Assembly (NCBI GenBank): GCA_900768515.1
Contig: CAAGDG010000142.1
Coordinates: 20,368-84,367, forward strand
Direction of reading: 5' to 3'
Origin: Lentisphaeria bacterium
Lineage (GTDB): Bacteria > Verrucomicrobiota > Lentisphaeria > Victivallales > Victivallaceae
DNA: 64,000 bases
Shown here: positions 9,101 to 17,733 of the stretch, one piece after another
Layout: every line of letters starts with the position of its first letter
How positions within the stretch are numbered: the first letter of the stretch is position 1
Program-made: the position numbers and the translations under genes
The notes under the pieces: generated by a model
Databases searched by the model: none
What the model saw: only the letters and a program-made list of their open reading frames with translations
What the model was told of the DNA's origin: nothing

Positions 9101-12100
9101 ATTACCGCGGCGAAGATTTCCGGATCTGGGTGGGGGACAACGTGGCGCCGACCTTCGATCCGCAGGAAGGGAACGGCAAGCAGGCCGGGGTCTCGTTTGA
9201 AGCCGACCGGAGCGATCCCTACAACGTGCAGCTCAAGCTGACCTTCGGCTGGTGCAACGCGAGCGACACCCAGTCCGACGTCAAGCAGTACGTGGTCGAA
9301 TACAAGCTCAAGGACCAGTCCTGGGAGGACGCGACCCGCAAGGTTGTCGCCCAGGGAGAACAGACCGAGCCCGGCGACTACGACTACAACTGGACGACCA
9401 CCGTCAAAGGCGGTCTCTACGACTACCGGATCTACGCGGTGGACTACGTCGGCAACCAGACCGACCCCAACGCCAGCGACGACTTCCACGGAGAGTTCGG
9501 ATATACCGACCTGGAACCCCCGGTGGGCCGCTTCATCAGCTTCGGGGAACCGGTGGTGACCGTCAGCAAGATCACCAATACCGATGAGCTCGGCAATACG
9601 ACCACCACGATCACCGGAGCAACTGTCAGCTGCTCGTGGAGCGACGACTACACCGATGCTTCCGGCGTCCGCTACATTGTGGAGTTCTCCAACAACCGGA
9701 ACTTCCTCTCCACCGGCAGCAGCAACGGCGTCCAGAACCGGACCGCCTCCGTGACGAGCAGTACTCAGAGCGTCACTCTCGGCAACAATGTCGGCGCCGC
9801 GTCGGGATTGCTCTCCGGCATGACCACCGTTTACTGGCGGGTCAAGGCGGTCGATACCGTCGGCAACGAAAGCGCCATCTGGGGCAACGCCGGATCCTTT
9901 GAATTCAAGGATCCGGAAACCGGCATCTACATCACCGACACCGGCACGCTCACCGCGCCCACCTCGCTCAGCCAGTCGACGAACGGACGCAATGTGACCT
10001 TCTCCTGGTACGGCGGCACCTACAGCTTCGGCCTCAAGGAGTACGAACTGCATTATGTGCTGGCCGGCGGCCGGGAGCAGGTGATCTCCGGCATTACGAC
10101 CAATTCCGTTACAACGGAACTCACCCGCGACGGCGTCTGCCAGTGGTGGGTCGTCGCCATCAACGGCGACGGCAGCCAGTCGGCGAACAGCGAGTCGACG
10201 GAGTTCCTGCTGGACTCCACGGCGCCGAGCTGGGATTCCTACGGGGAAGAGGGCGCCGGCCTGACGGTGACCCCTGCCCGCAACAATCCGATCCTCAGCT
10301 GGAATGCCGCCATCGACGACGGCAGCGGCGTCGAATACTATCTGCTGGAGTACCGGATCGCCAATTCGACGGTCTGGAACAGCCAGAAGGTGGAGGGAAC
10401 CCGCGAAATGCTCCAGCTCGGCAACGGAAACTACGTCTTCCGTGTCACCGCGGTCGATGCCGGCGGCAACCGGCAGATCAGCAATGAAATTGAATTCACC
10501 GTGGGTGACGCGCTCGACTTCTCCGACACCCGTGCGGAAGCGGATCGTCAGGTTGCGGCGGATTCCAGCCTTGTGATCACGGCGGGAGCGGGGAGCTGGC
10601 GCAATGACTCCGAAGAACACGCCGACACCTCGATCGGAGTGCAGGATACCGCGGACTGGTATGTGTTCCGGGTGGCGAAAACCGCCGAAGTGACCATCAC
10701 GGTCGACAGTCTGGTCGCCACCTACGGGGACAGCGCCGGAATCACCATCCGGATCCGCGACAATGCGGAAAAGGTGGTGGAAAGCTTCACGGTCGACAAC
10801 CTCACCCCGGGAGCAAAGGAAACCTTCCAGATGATCCTGTCTGCGGCCGGCAGCTCCACCTTCTACCTCGAAGTGGTCGGCAACAACAACGAGTTTGTCA
10901 CGGAATACCACTTCCAGGTGGATTCGCGGCTGCTTCCGGTCAACAACGCGGACGACACAAAGGAACTGGTCGACGCCGCCGGCAGCACCTACACCGTCAC
11001 GGTGCCCCGCAAGGAACCCGGGGCCGGCAGTCACGTCAGCATCGACGTCATCGCGCAGGACTGGGTCGGTTACGACGATGGGATTGATTACCGCAAACTG
11101 ATTGTCAACCAGGGAGGCAGTTATACGCTGACCGTCGGCGATCTGGATTCCGCAGTCAAGCTGACCCTCTGGGAAGTGGACGAGAAGAGCGGCAAGCTCA
11201 AGTCGTTGAAAAATATCTCGGTCACCCCCAAGCAGAACAAGGACGGCAGCTGGAGTTCCCGTTCCGGCGCAATCTCCGATCTGCTGCTGGAGGCGGGGAC
11301 CTACTACGTTTCGGTCCAGAATCCGAGTGCCAGTAAGGGAATCAACACGGACTACTACGTCAAACTGGAAGGCGATGTTTTCAACCGCCCCGACAACGAC
11401 TACAAGAACAACTACGTCCGCGGCTACCTCAAGCATGAAACCACCGACGCGGAAGTGTTGACGACGGTCATCCCCGATGACCGGAGCAAGTTCTCCGATC
11501 TGGCGGTGATCTCCGACGAGTGGGTCGGGTTCGCCGATTCGGTCGACTTCCAGCGGGTCGTTCTGGAGGAGAGCGGCAACTACACCTTCCAGATCTCCGG
11601 CCTCACGGGCAAAGCCAAGCTGACCGTCTGGGAGTACAACGACAAGGGGCAGCTCAAGTCGCTCAAGAATCTCTCCGTCACCCCGAAGATGGACAAGAAC
11701 GGGAACTGGACCGTTCAGTCCGGTGAACTCAAACCGCTGCTGCTGGAGGCCCGGAACGCGGATGGATCCCAGAAGGAGTATTTCGTCTCGGTCGAGGCCA
11801 CCAACTGGAAGAAGAACGAGAACACCAACTATGAAGTCACCGTCTCCGGCGAGGTCTTCAACCATCCGGGCAACGCGCTTCAGAACAACTTCGTCCAGGG
11901 CTATCTCAAGCACGAGACCACCGACGCGGCGGTGCTGACCACCACCATCCCCGACGCGCAGAGCAAAATCTCGAATGTGGCGGTGATCTCCGACGAGTGG
12001 GTCGGCTTCGGCGACGCGGTCGATTTCCAGCGGATCGTCTTCGAGGAGAGCGGCAACTACACCTTCCAGATCTCCGGTCTCGAAGGCAAGGTCAAGCTGA

Positions 12101-13332
12101 CCGTCTGGGAGTACAACGACAAGGGGCAGCTCAAGTCGCTCAAGAATCTCTCCGTCACCCCGAAGATGGACAAGAACGGGAACTGGTCCGTCCAGTCCGG
12201 CGAACTCAAACCGCTGCTGCTGGAAGGCGGGAAGGAGTACTTCGTCTCGGTCGAGGCCACCAACTGGAAGAAGGGCGAAGGCTCCAATTACGACGTCACC
12301 GTCTCCGGCGAAGTCTTCAACCACCCGGGCAATGCGCTTCAGAACAACTTTGTCCGCGGCTACCTCAAGAACGAGACCACCGACGCGGCGGTGCTGACCA
12401 CCAACATCGGCGCTTCGCAGGCGCAGATCTCCAATGTGGCGGTGATCTCCGACGAATGGGTCGGCTTCGGCGACTCGATTGATTTCCAGCGGATCGTCTT
12501 CGACGCGGCGGGCAGCTACAGCTTCCGGATCTCCGGTCTCGAAGGCAAGGTCAAGCTGACCGTCTGGGAGTACAACGACAAGGGGCAGCTCAAGTCGCTC
12601 AAGAACATCTCCGTCACCCCGAAGATGGACAAGAACGGAAACTGGTCCGTCCAGTCCGGCGAAATCAGTTCGCTGCTGCTGGAGGCAGGGAAAGAGTATT
12701 TCGTCTCGGTCGAGGCCACCAACTGGAAGAAGGGCGAAGGCTCCGGCTACGACGTCACCGTCTCCGGCGAAGTCTTCAACAACCCGGGCAACGCTCTTCT
12801 GAACTCCACCTGGGATGCGGCCGACGTCAAGTCGATCACGCCGGGAACCACGGTCGCGGACGAATGGGTCGGTTACGGCGATGCCAACGACTTCTTCAGC
12901 CTGACCCTCGGGGCCGACGATGCCGGCAGCTATCTGTTCCGACTCTCGACCTCGGCGGGGTTGAACGGCAACGCCACGCTGAACGTCTACCAGAAGCAGG
13001 ATGACGGCAAGGGCGGCTTCAAGCTCAAGTCGGTCGGCAAGTTCACCAACACGAAGTCCGATTCAATCACCCTCGATCTCGAAAGCGGCGACTACTTCGT
13101 CGAAGTCATGTCCGCTGACAAGGGCAAGGGCAAGAAGAATACCGACTACGATCTGGACGTCACGAAACTGGCCTCTCCGGATCCGGTTGCGGCCCTCTCC
13201 TCCTTCGACGGAGTCACCGCGGCAATGCAGTCGCTGGCGATGGATTCCCTGGCCGGTTCCGGCCTGGCGTCCGAAGCGCTCACCGGCAGCAGTCTGGAAG
13301 AGAAGAAGAGTCCGCTCTTCTCGGTCCTCTGA
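6109..13332 (+). CDS. Giant repetitive surface/secreted protein (beta-helix, FnIII-like and PPC-like modules)
   Basis: A 2407-residue protein, unrecognised as a named family. Residues 1-780 are rich in short Gly/Asn/Ser/Thr beta-strand repeats (recurring SGNT, VTADNN, GTMNV) and look like a right-handed beta-helix, as in adhesins. Residues about 785-1465 hold roughly six fibronectin-III-like modules (repeated YWRVKAVD.VGNES motifs). Residues about 1480-1625 resemble a bacterial pre-peptidase C-terminal (PPC) domain (DTADWYVFRV). Residues about 1640-2330 hold five copies of a related unit around DEWVGFGD..DFQRIV, three nearly identical. The last 30 residues are Ser/Leu/Ala-rich. There is no hydrophobic signal peptide at the N-terminus, so export would need a C-terminal-signal route such as type I secretion; this is inference. 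It is monocistronic, with its own promoter and terminator. An adhesin or polysaccharide-binding surface protein is likely. Confidence 0.8.
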   Translation: MSVDYIYTAIPEKLATANDITILANAPEVTDQGRVTGHENYFPTPINLYYSGLTMTGANNRLTIGGNYSSGNIVYTGEDMHTESSAVWFQQNGTVVFSAQSGASRASEGNDDNNLSFTATAIGGSQRDENRTYYTSPSVHISNVTVFRADGNLNVAGDVAGTFNAVSTSSLDGYCVTESGKTAYKEACESQSGIAIGFRSGGTFTVGNNFHGRITSKTSTSITSILSALSRSNVFEAVGIRSGQDVNATMGQWAGVIDAQMTTTTLNADVDRLTPSDDGKARSAASVTMSSNQLNAIGIDAAGTVNIVDMIAPDNLDSASAQYNIQATASGNTLNGRGSDENSAVSVTFTDNLVSAIGIDAGTLNLTTMNGEAAISATASGNTFQLSVGASKETPSFSCTGNEISAIALRAGTMNVENFLGSLNVTADNNILDFNFSWKSTSGRVMFRADGINVSGELNSAASMYGTITVSSVGNQGDLGFTNQNGTFILTHGIVASTFSVTGLLQTDINVTTKNNSFDTNSVFGVKVDTLRASSYSGTITIQDQYSSSTTRIFGIYTQNGLRTDVTNDAFDFSGTISVSGSGSRFFGIYSQAALNLRVAGSITANTAIQTEGTYNEETGVFSYSSNVSPNHKDQVELASTAVIEGNIDLGGDENSILINSGAKMTGNLLATEGKLNIEFVLDDTYADDAIVTTRDLNDISLTSAGTLTVNLNNAVSGRAYTLFKYNGDASSYWNSKSVTLVYQGATKTIALQNGKIADGDRQFNGATLDIWYENGQVFVKADGIKANKQLGATLDSTVDQEKRSVTLSWNGADSYEQYELEYTVNGKSVVVKLSGTATNYEIKGLAAHEVSDITWKIRGVDGKGATVSKWQTGATISYDPLIDPSTSEVTLPGNAPYIVNPDDEGAGITSAIARFSWGRAESSNGYAIKNYTVEFFGSGVKLDEDKINAIFDGSDTSERVYTKTVTATEATVSSLTNQHFVYWRVKATDVYGNESKYYRGEDFRIWVGDNVAPTFDPQEGNGKQAGVSFEADRSDPYNVQLKLTFGWCNASDTQSDVKQYVVEYKLKDQSWEDATRKVVAQGEQTEPGDYDYNWTTTVKGGLYDYRIYAVDYVGNQTDPNASDDFHGEFGYTDLEPPVGRFISFGEPVVTVSKITNTDELGNTTTTITGATVSCSWSDDYTDASGVRYIVEFSNNRNFLSTGSSNGVQNRTASVTSSTQSVTLGNNVGAASGLLSGMTTVYWRVKAVDTVGNESAIWGNAGSFEFKDPETGIYITDTGTLTAPTSLSQSTNGRNVTFSWYGGTYSFGLKEYELHYVLAGGREQVISGITTNSVTTELTRDGVCQWWVVAINGDGSQSANSESTEFLLDSTAPSWDSYGEEGAGLTVTPARNNPILSWNAAIDDGSGVEYYLLEYRIANSTVWNSQKVEGTREMLQLGNGNYVFRVTAVDAGGNRQISNEIEFTVGDALDFSDTRAEADRQVAADSSLVITAGAGSWRNDSEEHADTSIGVQDTADWYVFRVAKTAEVTITVDSLVATYGDSAGITIRIRDNAEKVVESFTVDNLTPGAKETFQMILSAAGSSTFYLEVVGNNNEFVTEYHFQVDSRLLPVNNADDTKELVDAAGSTYTVTVPRKEPGAGSHVSIDVIAQDWVGYDDGIDYRKLIVNQGGSYTLTVGDLDSAVKLTLWEVDEKSGKLKSLKNISVTPKQNKDGSWSSRSGAISDLLLEAGTYYVSVQNPSASKGINTDYYVKLEGDVFNRPDNDYKNNYVRGYLKHETTDAEVLTTVIPDDRSKFSDLAVISDEWVGFADSVDFQRVVLEESGNYTFQISGLTGKAKLTVWEYNDKGQLKSLKNLSVTPKMDKNGNWTVQSGELKPLLLEARNADGSQKEYFVSVEATNWKKNENTNYEVTVSGEVFNHPGNALQNNFVQGYLKHETTDAAVLTTTIPDAQSKISNVAVISDEWVGFGDAVDFQRIVFEESGNYTFQISGLEGKVKLTVWEYNDKGQLKSLKNLSVTPKMDKNGNWSVQSGELKPLLLEGGKEYFVSVEATNWKKGEGSNYDVTVSGEVFNHPGNALQNNFVRGYLKNETTDAAVLTTNIGASQAQISNVAVISDEWVGFGDSIDFQRIVFDAAGSYSFRISGLEGKVKLTVWEYNDKGQLKSLKNISVTPKMDKNGNWSVQSGEISSLLLEAGKEYFVSVEATNWKKGEGSGYDVTVSGEVFNNPGNALLNSTWDAADVKSITPGTTVADEWVGYGDANDFFSLTLGADDAGSYLFRLSTSAGLNGNATLNVYQKQDDGKGGFKLKSVGKFTNTKSDSITLDLESGDYFVEVMSADKGKGKKNTDYDLDVTKLASPDPVAALSSFDGVTAAMQSLAMDSLAGSGLASEALTGSSLEEKKSPLFSVL
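11501..12830 (+). repeat. Three near-identical in-frame tandem repeats within the surface protein
   Basis: A unit beginning TGGCGGTGATCTCCGACGA recurs at 11501, 11978 and 12437 (spacing 477 and 459 bp, both multiples of three). Each encodes about 155 residues including LTVWEYNDKGQLKSLKN and WKK.E...Y.VTVSGEVFN. More diverged copies flank the block (about 11035 and 12850). The high DNA identity suggests recent duplication or gene conversion. Confidence 0.85.
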
Positions 13333-13419
13333 GGATCAGGTTCCTCCGGAGAAATTCCGGGGGAGTGACTTGTGCCCATCCGCCGAAACGGATTCCGGCA
13401 CAGGAAGAAAACAACAAAG

Positions 13420-13464
13420 GGGGGGAGCCGTTCAGCGATTACGCTGAACGGCTCCCCCCTTTTT
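13420..13464 (+). terminator. Strong terminator hairpin after the surface-protein gene
   Basis: A perfect 18-bp stem, 13420-13437 with 13442-13459, around the loop ATTA, followed by five T. It lies 87 bp after the surface-protein stop and just beyond the stop of the convergent epimerase gene, so it may serve both strands, although the minus-strand T-run is weak. Confidence 0.85.
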
Positions 13465-13484
13465 CAAACGCGAAACCGATGCCG

Positions 13485-14654
13485 TTAAAAACGCCGCATC
13501 AGTTCCGCAGCCTTCATCAGGCAGCGGGGCAGATGGAAAAAGGTCTTCCATTTGCCGCCTTTCAGCAGGTTGTTGGGAACGCCGCGCCGGTCGAGATAGG
13601 CGAACCACTCGCCGTATTCCGGATCGGGGAAGTGGCTCCAGGCCCACGTATCCACCCGCTGGAAATGTTCCAGGAAACGACTCTCGCCGCTGACCGCGTA
13701 CGCGTAGAGAGCCGCAATGATCGCCTCGTTGTGAGGCCACCAGAGCTTCATGTCGTGCTGCAATTCCAGGTGCGGCTTGCCGAGCGCGTCCATGAAGTAG
13801 AAGATGCCGCCGTAGACGGGATCGGTTCCGAACCGGAAAAGTTCGTCGATGTAATCGCAGGCCTTCCGCTGCAGCTCGCGGTCACCGATCCGTTCGGCAT
13901 ACTGGAGGACGAACCACATCGACTCGAGCCCATGTCCGGGATTCACAAACCTGCCTTCGCATGATTTGAGATCGAAACGGCCGTCCGGATCGACATTCTC
14001 GAAGATCACGTGAAGGTCCGGATTGTGAAACTTCTCCATCACAGTCCGGACCGCCCGATCGGTTTCCGCGTCGAACTCATCGGTGCCGAGGCACTCTTTC
14101 ATCACGCTGCCGAGATTGGCGAGAATCATGTAATTCCCGAGGGAGAGCCGCGGTCTGCGCCCGGGCAATCCCTTCTCCCATCGTCCTTTCGGATTCGGAA
14201 TCCGGCGGATGTAACTATGCATGGCGGAACGGGCCTCCTCGCGGTACGCCCCGCATCCGGTCGCCGCGAAAAGAGCGGCGGCCCCCATGGCGGCAAAGCA
14301 GTCTGAAAAGATGCTGTAAGGGGCCATCACCGGGGTCCCTTCGCGGTCCAGTGCGAAATAGTAGCTGCCGTCCTCCGTCCGTCCGTGCCGGTATAGAAAA
14401 TCATATCCGTCGGCGGCAATCCGGAGCCACTCCTCCCGACCGGTCCCGTAGCGACTCCGGTAGAGGGTGGCAAACTGGTAGACGATCCGCCACTGCATCC
14501 ACATGTATTTGGTCGTGTCGTAGACCGAACCGTCGCGGTCGAGCATCGTGAAATAGCCGCCCTTCTCCCGATCCACGCAATGGAGTTCCCAGAACGGGAT
14601 AACACGTTCCAGAAGTTCTTTTTCGTACCGCTCCAGCACCGGCTGCCAATTCAT
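13485..14654 (-). CDS. N-acylglucosamine 2-epimerase (AGE) family sugar epimerase/isomerase
   Basis: A 389-residue (alpha/alpha)6-barrel enzyme. Family members interconvert C2 epimers such as GlcNAc/ManNAc or cellobiose/glucosyl-mannose, or isomerise mannose/fructose. Visible marks are FWELHCVDREKGGYF near the N-terminus, FVNPGHGLESMW with a conserved His, and LWWPHNEAI with the second catalytic His. ATG 14654 (MNWQPVLERYEKELL) is chosen over an upstream in-frame start because AGAGGG lies about seven bases ahead. The exact substrate cannot be read from sequence. It stands alone between the giant surface protein and the PilT operon and probably serves cytoplasmic catabolism of imported sugars. 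Confidence 0.88.
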   Translation of the reverse strand: MNWQPVLERYEKELLERVIPFWELHCVDREKGGYFTMLDRDGSVYDTTKYMWMQWRIVYQFATLYRSRYGTGREEWLRIAADGYDFLYRHGRTEDGSYYFALDREGTPVMAPYSIFSDCFAAMGAAALFAATGCGAYREEARSAMHSYIRRIPNPKGRWEKGLPGRRPRLSLGNYMILANLGSVMKECLGTDEFDAETDRAVRTVMEKFHNPDLHVIFENVDPDGRFDLKSCEGRFVNPGHGLESMWFVLQYAERIGDRELQRKACDYIDELFRFGTDPVYGGIFYFMDALGKPHLELQHDMKLWWPHNEAIIAALYAYAVSGESRFLEHFQRVDTWAWSHFPDPEYGEWFAYLDRRGVPNNLLKGGKWKTFFHLPRCLMKAAELMRRF

Positions 14655-14702
14655 CGCGTTCCCTCTCTTTCCGATCTTTCCCAATTATCATATTGTGTCG
14701 GT

Positions 14703-14731
14703 AAGATACCGCGGATTTTCCCGAAATACAA
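14703..14731 (-). promoter_or_regulatory. Possible promoter of the AGE-family epimerase
   Basis: On the minus strand TTGTAT (14731-14726), 17 bp, TATCTT (14708-14703), about 50 bp before the start codon. The -10 matches consensus at four of six bases. The rest of the gap (14732-14914) shows no gene or clear structure. Confidence 0.35.
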
Positions 14732-14914
14732 TCGGAAGTTAAAACAATTTAGTCAAAAACTGTCATCCTTTCTCCACTCCCCCGGACCCATCTACCCGCG
14801 GCTCCGGGAAGCGCCCGCGCCACCGCTTTTTGCGGGGAGACATCGGGACGGGTCCATTCTCCTATCGGAAGAGGGAAAACATCTCCGGAAAACGCAGGAT
14901 TTTTCGGTTTTTTC

Positions 14915-14943
14915 TTGAAAAAAAGGGACTCCCGCGTTATAAT
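14915..14943 (+). promoter_or_regulatory. Promoter of the PilT-like operon
   Basis: TTGAAA (14915-14920), 17 bp, TATAAT (14938-14943), the best -10 match in the window. Transcription from here begins near 14950, which excludes upstream in-frame start codons and fixes the translation start at 14986. Confidence 0.7.
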
Positions 14944-14985
14944 ACGGAAAGCTTGACAAAAATTCAAAATAAGGGAGTTTCCGGA

Positions 14986-16566
14986 ATGATGCCGCTGGAT
15001 ATACAATGGTTCATCTTTGCACTGATCAGCAACGGGGCGATCACCCGGGCCGATGCGGACCGATTTTACGCTCAGCTCGGTCCGAATCCGTCGCTGGGGG
15101 AATACGCCCAGCTGGTGCTCAATCAGCTGGCCGCCGGCCTTTCCGAAGAAGACGCGCAATCGGTGCTGACCCAGCTTCAGGCCGTGATCGACTACGCGAC
15201 CGCCCAGGCGGAAACCGGGTTCGGTCCCGAAATCGCCGCGGAACCGGCCTCCGCCAATCCGGCCGCCACTGGAGTCGGCTACTCCAATCCGGGTGCGGCA
15301 GACGAGGAGGACGAGGAGAATGCTCCGCGCCGGTCCAAGCGCCGAACCGGCCTGGTCAAGGACTCCTCGGTCCGCTTCAACAACGTCGAAATCGACCTGA
15401 CCGCGATCCGCTCCTACGCGGACCTGCCAAGCCTGCGCAACGTCTCCTCCATGAGCGACGCAGAGGTCGAACAACTGATGATCACGCTCCTGACCTGCCT
15501 ACGGGCGCTCGGCTGCAGCGACCTTCATCTTTCGGCCGGCGCCCCGCCCTTTGTGCGGCGGATGCTTGAAGTGGAACGGTTCGATGATGTTCCGCTCCCG
15601 GAGGAGGATGCCCGGCGACTCAACACCGTGCTGCTTTCACCGGAGCGGCTCGCCCGGTTCAACGAAACCATGGACCTGAGCTTCGCGCTGGAGATCGGCC
15701 AGGACCGCTTCCGCGTCTGCCTGATGATGCACAAGGACGGCGTCGCCGGCAGTTACCGCCTGGTGCCGGACCACATCTGCTCGCTCGAAGAACTCGGTTT
15801 CATGGACCATGACGTGGTCCACATCAAGCGTCTGCTCGACTACAGCAACGGACTGGTGCTGGTCACCGGCCCGATCGGTTCCGGAAAAACCACCACGCTG
15901 GCAGCGATGGTGGACATCGTCAACAACAAGCGGACCGACCATATCATCACGGTTGAAGACCCGATCGAAATTCTCCAGCTCTCCAAAAACTGCCAGGTGA
16001 CCCAGCGTGAAATCGGCAAGCACACCATCAGTTACCGGACCGCGCTGAAGGCCGCCCTCCGCGAAGACCCCGACGTAATCGTCATCGGCGAACTGCACGA
16101 CCTCGAAACCATCGAGAACGCCATCACCGCATCCGAAACCGGCCACCTGGTGATCGGAACCCTGCACACCAGCGACGCCGCCAACACCCTGAACCGGCTC
16201 CTCGACGTCTTCCCGCCCTCGCAGCAGCCGCAGATCCGCGCAATGACCGCCGGAAGTCTGCGCGGCATCATCTGTCAACGCCTGATTCCAGCCGCCGACG
16301 GCGGGCTGACCACCGGCTACGAAATTCTGATCAACAACATGGCGGTGGGAAACATCATCAGCGAGGGAAAATCCTTCAAACTCAAGGCTACCATGCAGAT
16401 CGGAAACAAGCAGGGCATGTGCACGCTTGAACAATGTCTGCTGGAGAAATACATGCGCAACCTGATCACCTATGAAGTCGCACTCGCCAACATGCGCGAC
16501 CAGTCGGTCATCTCGCAGCTGCAACGGGAGTGGGCCACCCGCGAAGCCCGGAAGCTCAAAAAGTAA
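14986..16566 (+). CDS. PilT/PilU-like type IV pilus ATPase with N-terminal extension
   Basis: A 526-residue secretion-superfamily ATPase. ATG 14986 follows AAGGGAG at 14971-14977 and lies just downstream of the promoter. Residues 1-100 are helical, then an acidic/basic linker (DEEDEENAPRRSKRR, about 106-120). The C-terminal 350 residues are the PilT core: GCSDLHLSAG, Walker A GPIGSGKTT (about 295), an Asp box in VEDPIEI, Walker B DVIVIGEL and a His box GTLHTSDAANT. PilT-type motors depolymerise pilins for retraction. The extension is longer than in ordinary PilT (about 345 residues). A second PilT follows 21 bp downstream, resembling pilT-pilU pairs. No pilB, pilC or prepilin peptidase is nearby. 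Confidence 0.9.
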   Translation: MMPLDIQWFIFALISNGAITRADADRFYAQLGPNPSLGEYAQLVLNQLAAGLSEEDAQSVLTQLQAVIDYATAQAETGFGPEIAAEPASANPAATGVGYSNPGAADEEDEENAPRRSKRRTGLVKDSSVRFNNVEIDLTAIRSYADLPSLRNVSSMSDAEVEQLMITLLTCLRALGCSDLHLSAGAPPFVRRMLEVERFDDVPLPEEDARRLNTVLLSPERLARFNETMDLSFALEIGQDRFRVCLMMHKDGVAGSYRLVPDHICSLEELGFMDHDVVHIKRLLDYSNGLVLVTGPIGSGKTTTLAAMVDIVNNKRTDHIITVEDPIEILQLSKNCQVTQREIGKHTISYRTALKAALREDPDVIVIGELHDLETIENAITASETGHLVIGTLHTSDAANTLNRLLDVFPPSQQPQIRAMTAGSLRGIICQRLIPAADGGLTTGYEILINNMAVGNIISEGKSFKLKATMQIGNKQGMCTLEQCLLEKYMRNLITYEVALANMRDQSVISQLQREWATREARKLKK

Positions 16567-16587
16567 TTCCGCAAAGGATTTGTCATT

Positions 16588-17727
16588 ATGGAAAACGAAC
16601 CGATCATCAATCAGTACCTTCGCCAGATGCTCAGTCTCGGCGGCTCGGACCTGCACCTCTCGATCAATTTTCCGCCCAAGGCGCGTATCCACGGCAACAT
16701 CCAGTGCCTGACAGACGAAATCATCACACCGGAATACATGGAAGCGATGCTCAAAGAGATCTGCATTCCCAAGCGCTGGAACAAGTTCATGGAGACGCAC
16801 GACCTCGACTTCGCGCATGAAATTCCGGGCCTCGCCCGTTTCCGTACCAACTACATGTACAACTACCACGGCATGGGCTGCGTGATGCGTCAGATTCCGA
16901 CCAAGATCCTGACCATCGAAGAGCTGAAACTGCCCGAAACTTTGATTGAGATCTGCAACATCAAATCCGGCCTGGTGCTGGTCACCGGGCCGACCGGTTC
17001 CGGAAAGTCAACCACGCTGGCCGCGATGATCGACTACATCAACGACCATCTGCACCGGCACATCATCACCATCGAGGACCCGATCGAATTCGTCCACCAG
17101 AACAAGAACTGTACCATCGTCCACCGCGAGGTAGGCATCCACAGCGAATCGTTTCCCGACGCGCTGCGCGGAGCCATGCGCTCCGACCCCGACATCGTGC
17201 TGATCGGCGAGATGCGTGAAAACGACACCATGCGGCTCGGTCTGACCTGCGCCGCCATGGGAATGCTGGTCTTCGCCACGCTGCACACCAACAACGCGCC
17301 GAAGACGGTCGACCGTATCATCGACGCCTTCCCCGCCAACGAGCAGGCGCAGATCCGCACCATGCTGGCGGAGTGTCTTCAGGCCATCGTCTCGCAGCTG
17401 CTCTGCCGCAAGAAGGGCGGCGGGCGAGTCGCGGTGCACGAGATCCTGCTCTGGACCGACGGTCTGCCCAACACCATCCGCGAGGGACAGATTTCGAACA
17501 TCCGCACCATCATCGACGCCGGCGGCGGGCGCGGAATGCGGTCGATGGACAATTCCATTCAGGCGCAGTTCGACGCGGGAAACATCTCCGCGGAAGAAGC
17601 CTACATGAAGGCGAGCGACAAGAGCCGCTTCCTCGCCGACCTTGAGGAAGAAGAGGCCGCCGCCAGAGCGCAGGAGGCCGCCGCCAGAGCGCAGGAGGCC
17701 GCCGCCGCCGGAGCCGCAAAGAAGTAA
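16588..17727 (+). CDS. PilT-like type IV pilus retraction ATPase
   Basis: A 379-residue PilT-type hexameric ATPase. It shows GGSDLHLSINFPPKAR, Walker A GPTGSGKSTT (about 133-141), Asp box TIEDPIEFVH, Walker B DIVLIGEMR, His box ATLHTNNAPKT and a C-terminal TIREGQISNIRTII related to the AIRNLIRE motif of PilT. The tail is an Ala/Glu-rich helix with tandem EAAARAQ repeats. Together with the preceding ATPase it suggests a retracting type IV pilus or a pilus-like secretion system, likely linked to the pseudopilins elsewhere in this window. That link is inference. Confidence 0.92.
   Translation: MENEPIINQYLRQMLSLGGSDLHLSINFPPKARIHGNIQCLTDEIITPEYMEAMLKEICIPKRWNKFMETHDLDFAHEIPGLARFRTNYMYNYHGMGCVMRQIPTKILTIEELKLPETLIEICNIKSGLVLVTGPTGSGKSTTLAAMIDYINDHLHRHIITIEDPIEFVHQNKNCTIVHREVGIHSESFPDALRGAMRSDPDIVLIGEMRENDTMRLGLTCAAMGMLVFATLHTNNAPKTVDRIIDAFPANEQAQIRTMLAECLQAIVSQLLCRKKGGGRVAVHEILLWTDGLPNTIREGQISNIRTIIDAGGGRGMRSMDNSIQAQFDAGNISAEEAYMKASDKSRFLADLEEEEAAARAQEAAARAQEAAAAGAAKK
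17653..17709 (+). repeat. 21-bp tandem repeat at the 3' end of the PilT gene
   Basis: Units at 17653-17673 and 17674-17694 are identical, with a partial third copy to 17709. They encode EAAARAQ helical repeats. Copy number could vary between strains by slippage. Confidence 0.85.
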
Positions 17728-17733
17728 CCGCCT

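Noticed and set aside
7891..12324. A 1477-codon open frame antisense to the surface-protein gene
   Set aside because: It mirrors the sense gene, whose GC-rich third positions keep the opposite frame open. The translation is low-complexity and Asp/Val/Arg-rich with no recognisable domain, and there is no promoter or ribosome site. Similar antisense frames over carB, the large hydrolase and glyA were rejected for the same reason.
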